This document shows positions 22,453-23,795 of a DNA stretch of 23,795 bases, piece by piece. Source of the stretch: JAFANK01 sp036741695 (GTDB lineage: Bacteria > Vulcanimicrobiota > Vulcanimicrobiia > Eremiobacterales > Eremiobacteraceae); the NCBI GenBank assembly GCA_036741695.1, contig DAINRU010000035.1, positions 1-23,795 of the forward strand. The letters run 5' to 3'. The notes below the pieces were generated by a model. The model saw only the letters and a list, made by a program, of their open reading frames with translations, did no database searches and was not told where the DNA came from. Every line of letters begins with the position of its first letter. Within the stretch, counting starts at the first letter, position 1. A program made the position numbers and the translations under genes.

Positions 22453-23619
22453 GTGCCCACTCGGTCGCGGGCGCGGTCACCGGTCGTTCTGTTCCTCTCC
22501 GCAAGCGTGGGAGAAGGTCACACCGCAGCTGCGCAGGCGGTGTGTTCCGCTCTGTCCGACCGCGTGCCCGGTGCTCTGTGCGAAGTCGTCGACTCGTACC
22601 GCTACGCCTCCAACGTCTTCCACCGCGTCGCCAGCAACGGCTACATCGGCATCGTCAAGCTGCTGCCCCAGTTGTACAAGTTCGCCTACGATCAGGCCGA
22701 ACGCGCGACGAAGATCTCCGCGTTCAAGACCTGGCTGCATCGCTACACCGCGCTCAATCTGCGCCAGCTCGTCACCGATCTGCATCCTGACGTCGTCGTC
22801 TGCACGCATGCCTTCCCGTGCGGCGTCATGGCCGAGTATAAGCGTGAGTTCGCCGACGCTCCCCCGGTCGTCGGGATCGTCACCGATTTCGTGGTGCATC
22901 CATTTTGGATCCATCGTAACATCGACAAGTATGCGGTCGCGACCTCGGCGATGCGGCAGACGCTCGTCGCGCGTGGTGTCGCCACCCCACGCGTCCAGGT
23001 CACGGGCATCCCGATCGATTGCCGCTTCGCACAGGCGACGAGCAAGCGCCGCGCTCGCCAGCTCATCGGCGTCGCGCCGGATATGACAACGCTCCTGTTG
23101 ATGGGGGGCGGTCTCGGCATCGGACCGCTGGAGAAAGCGTTGATCGCGATGGATGCGCTTGATGCGCAGGTGCAGATCGTCGTCGTCGTCGGCAAGAATC
23201 AAAGCCTTGAGAAACGCCTTCGAGATGTGGCCAGGAACCTGCGTCACCGCGTGAAGGTCGCGGGCTTCGTCCAAAACGTGTACGATTACATGCGCGCTGC
23301 CGACGTGCTCGTGAGCAAGCCCGGTGGGCTGACCAGTTCCGAGGCGCTCGTGGCAGAGCTGCCGATCATCATGTGGCGACCGTTGCCTGGGCAAGAAGAA
23401 CGCAACACGCGCTATCTCGAGGAACGAGGCGTCGGCATACGCGTGGAGCGTTCGCGCGAGCTGACCGAAGCGCTCGACGAGCTGCTCGATTCGCCGGTGG
23501 CGCTCGAGAAGATGCGGCGCAATGCGCGCGGCCTGGCACATCCACAGTCGGCGCAAGCTGTCGCGTCGATCGTCGAGGGCCTCTGGGCCCGCCGCCGCCC
23601 GGTTTCGGCGGCCGACTAG
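22453..23619 (+). CDS. Diacylglycerol glycosyltransferase, MGDG-synthase/UgtP-like (GT28)
   Basis: A GT-B enzyme of about 388 residues. It opens with VVLFLSASVGEGHTAAAQAV, the N-terminal GxGH motif of MGDG synthase and UgtP. It then has VVVCTHAFPCGVMAEYKREFADAPPVVGIVTDFVVHPFWIH, the acceptor-site part, and the donor-site region VSKPGGLTSSEALVAELPIIMWRPLPGQEERNTRYL. Members add galactose or glucose from UDP-sugars to diacylglycerol, making membrane glycolipids or lipoteichoic acid anchors. The frame is open from a GTG at 22444, but the GTG at 22453 is preceded by GAGGTGAG at a better spacing, so I prefer it. Donor specificity is not visible. Confidence 0.9.
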   Translation: MPTRSRARSPVVLFLSASVGEGHTAAAQAVCSALSDRVPGALCEVVDSYRYASNVFHRVASNGYIGIVKLLPQLYKFAYDQAERATKISAFKTWLHRYTALNLRQLVTDLHPDVVVCTHAFPCGVMAEYKREFADAPPVVGIVTDFVVHPFWIHRNIDKYAVATSAMRQTLVARGVATPRVQVTGIPIDCRFAQATSKRRARQLIGVAPDMTTLLLMGGGLGIGPLEKALIAMDALDAQVQIVVVVGKNQSLEKRLRDVARNLRHRVKVAGFVQNVYDYMRAADVLVSKPGGLTSSEALVAELPIIMWRPLPGQEERNTRYLEERGVGIRVERSRELTEALDELLDSPVALEKMRRNARGLAHPQSAQAVASIVEGLWARRRPVSAAD

Positions 23620-23638
23620 CCCCTACCGCATGGCATTC

Positions 23639-23658
23639 GGCGCGACAAAAGTCGCGCC
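23639..23658. terminator. Hairpin after the GT28 gene
   Basis: GGCGCGAC, loop AAAA, GTCGCGCC is a perfect 8-bp stem 20 bases after the GT28 stop, ending the operon before the tRNA promoter. No T-tract follows (AGAGAAG), so it may need a factor or act as an RNA end stabiliser. Confidence 0.5.
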
Positions 23659-23682
23659 AGAGAAGAAGCAACACGGCGTAGG

Positions 23683-23711
23683 TTGAACCTAGTTCTGCCC
23701 TGTGATAAACT
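23683..23711 (+). promoter_or_regulatory. tRNA-Ser promoter
   Basis: TTGAAC (23683-23688), 17 bases, TAAACT (23706-23711) with TG one base before the -10 (TGTGATAAACT, extended -10). Each hexamer is close to the sigma-70 consensus. Transcription should start near 23718, about seven bases before the tRNA. The -35 lies in a palindrome TAGGTT-G-AACCTA (23679-23691), which could be an operator or chance. Confidence 0.6.
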
Positions 23712-23724
23712 AGCGGTCGCCCGG

Positions 23725-23795
23725 GGAGAGATGGCCGAGTTGGCTGAAGGCGGCGGTTTGCTAAACCGTTATAGTGCTGTAAAGGCGCTATCGAG
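23725..23795 (+). tRNA. tRNA-Ser(GCU), 3' part outside window
   Basis: GGAGAGA acceptor strand, T8-G9, D-arm GCCGAG with loop TTGGCTGAAGGC, anticodon stem GCGGT and ACCGT around loop TTGCTAA, giving anticodon GCT. The following extended variable arm (TATAGTGCTGTAAAGGCGCTATCGAG) is a serine-class long arm. The window ends in that arm, so the T-arm and acceptor 3' strand are not seen. It is likely a complete, functional gene with its own promoter. Confidence 0.95.

Overview
This is a GC-rich, gene-dense bacterial window. Almost every gene from about 2.5 kb onward lies on the + strand, and the genes are tightly packed: many start codons overlap the previous stop, and GTG is the commonest start. 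The gene content is bacterial housekeeping, and the order resembles Gram-positive (Bacillus-like) chromosomes: rpmE-prfA-prmC, rpsU-yqeY-nfeD-floA-(x)-ybeY-dgkA-(x)-cdd-recO, and ruvX/mltG/DUF1292. High GC, Firmicutes-like order, oxygen-dependent HemF and a UgtP/MGDG-synthase-type glycosyltransferase suggest a deep-branching aerobic member of the Terrabacteria. Eremiobacterota/Vulcanimicrobiota (WPS-2) is my best guess, but this is inference and no marker was searched.

Region 1 (1-2.3 kb) looks accessory. It holds a 5'-truncated view of a VOC-fold gene leaving the window on the minus strand, about 500 bp of probably decayed DNA, two tRNA-derived relics (3' T-arm/acceptor halves, one recognisable as tRNA-Ile with a GAT anticodon) bracketing a DUF1801 gene, a small haem-copper-oxidase-like membrane protein, and a divergent 98-residue coiled-coil protein of unknown function.

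Region 2 (2.4-7.8 kb) is a translation and core-metabolism cluster. It has a promoter and leader hairpin, then L31 with a very long Ala/Lys-rich C-terminal extension, RF1, the RF1/RF2 glutamine methyltransferase PrmC, coproporphyrinogen oxidase HemF and CTP synthase PyrG.

Region 3 (7.8-13.3 kb) is an overlapping operon of two glycosyltransferases, a secreted copper-amine-oxidase-N-like (stalk) protein, an orphan family-5 solute-binding lipoprotein and a HIT protein.

Region 4 (13.3-20.7 kb) begins with a structured rpsU leader carrying two related copies of a hairpin motif. A third, inverted copy sits in the leader of the 98-residue gene 11 kb away. The leader is followed by S21, YqeY, an NfeD protease, the flotillin-like FloA, an Ala-rich membrane-anchored protein, YbeY, a DgkA-type kinase, a CNNM/HlyC-CorC transporter-like protein, cytidine deaminase and RecO. 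Compared with Bacillus, phoH, yqfF and era are absent and the CNNM gene occupies part of the gap.

Region 5 (20.7-23.8 kb) holds RuvX, MltG, a DUF1292-like acidic protein, a GT28 lipid glycosyltransferase, and a tRNA-Ser(GCU) with its own consensus promoter, cut by the window end.

The most novel-looking signals are the dispersed 5'-leader hairpin family, the L31 tail with its candidate leader, and the tRNA-relic-bounded DUF1801 cassette. No CRISPR array, intact insertion sequence or obvious defence system was seen.
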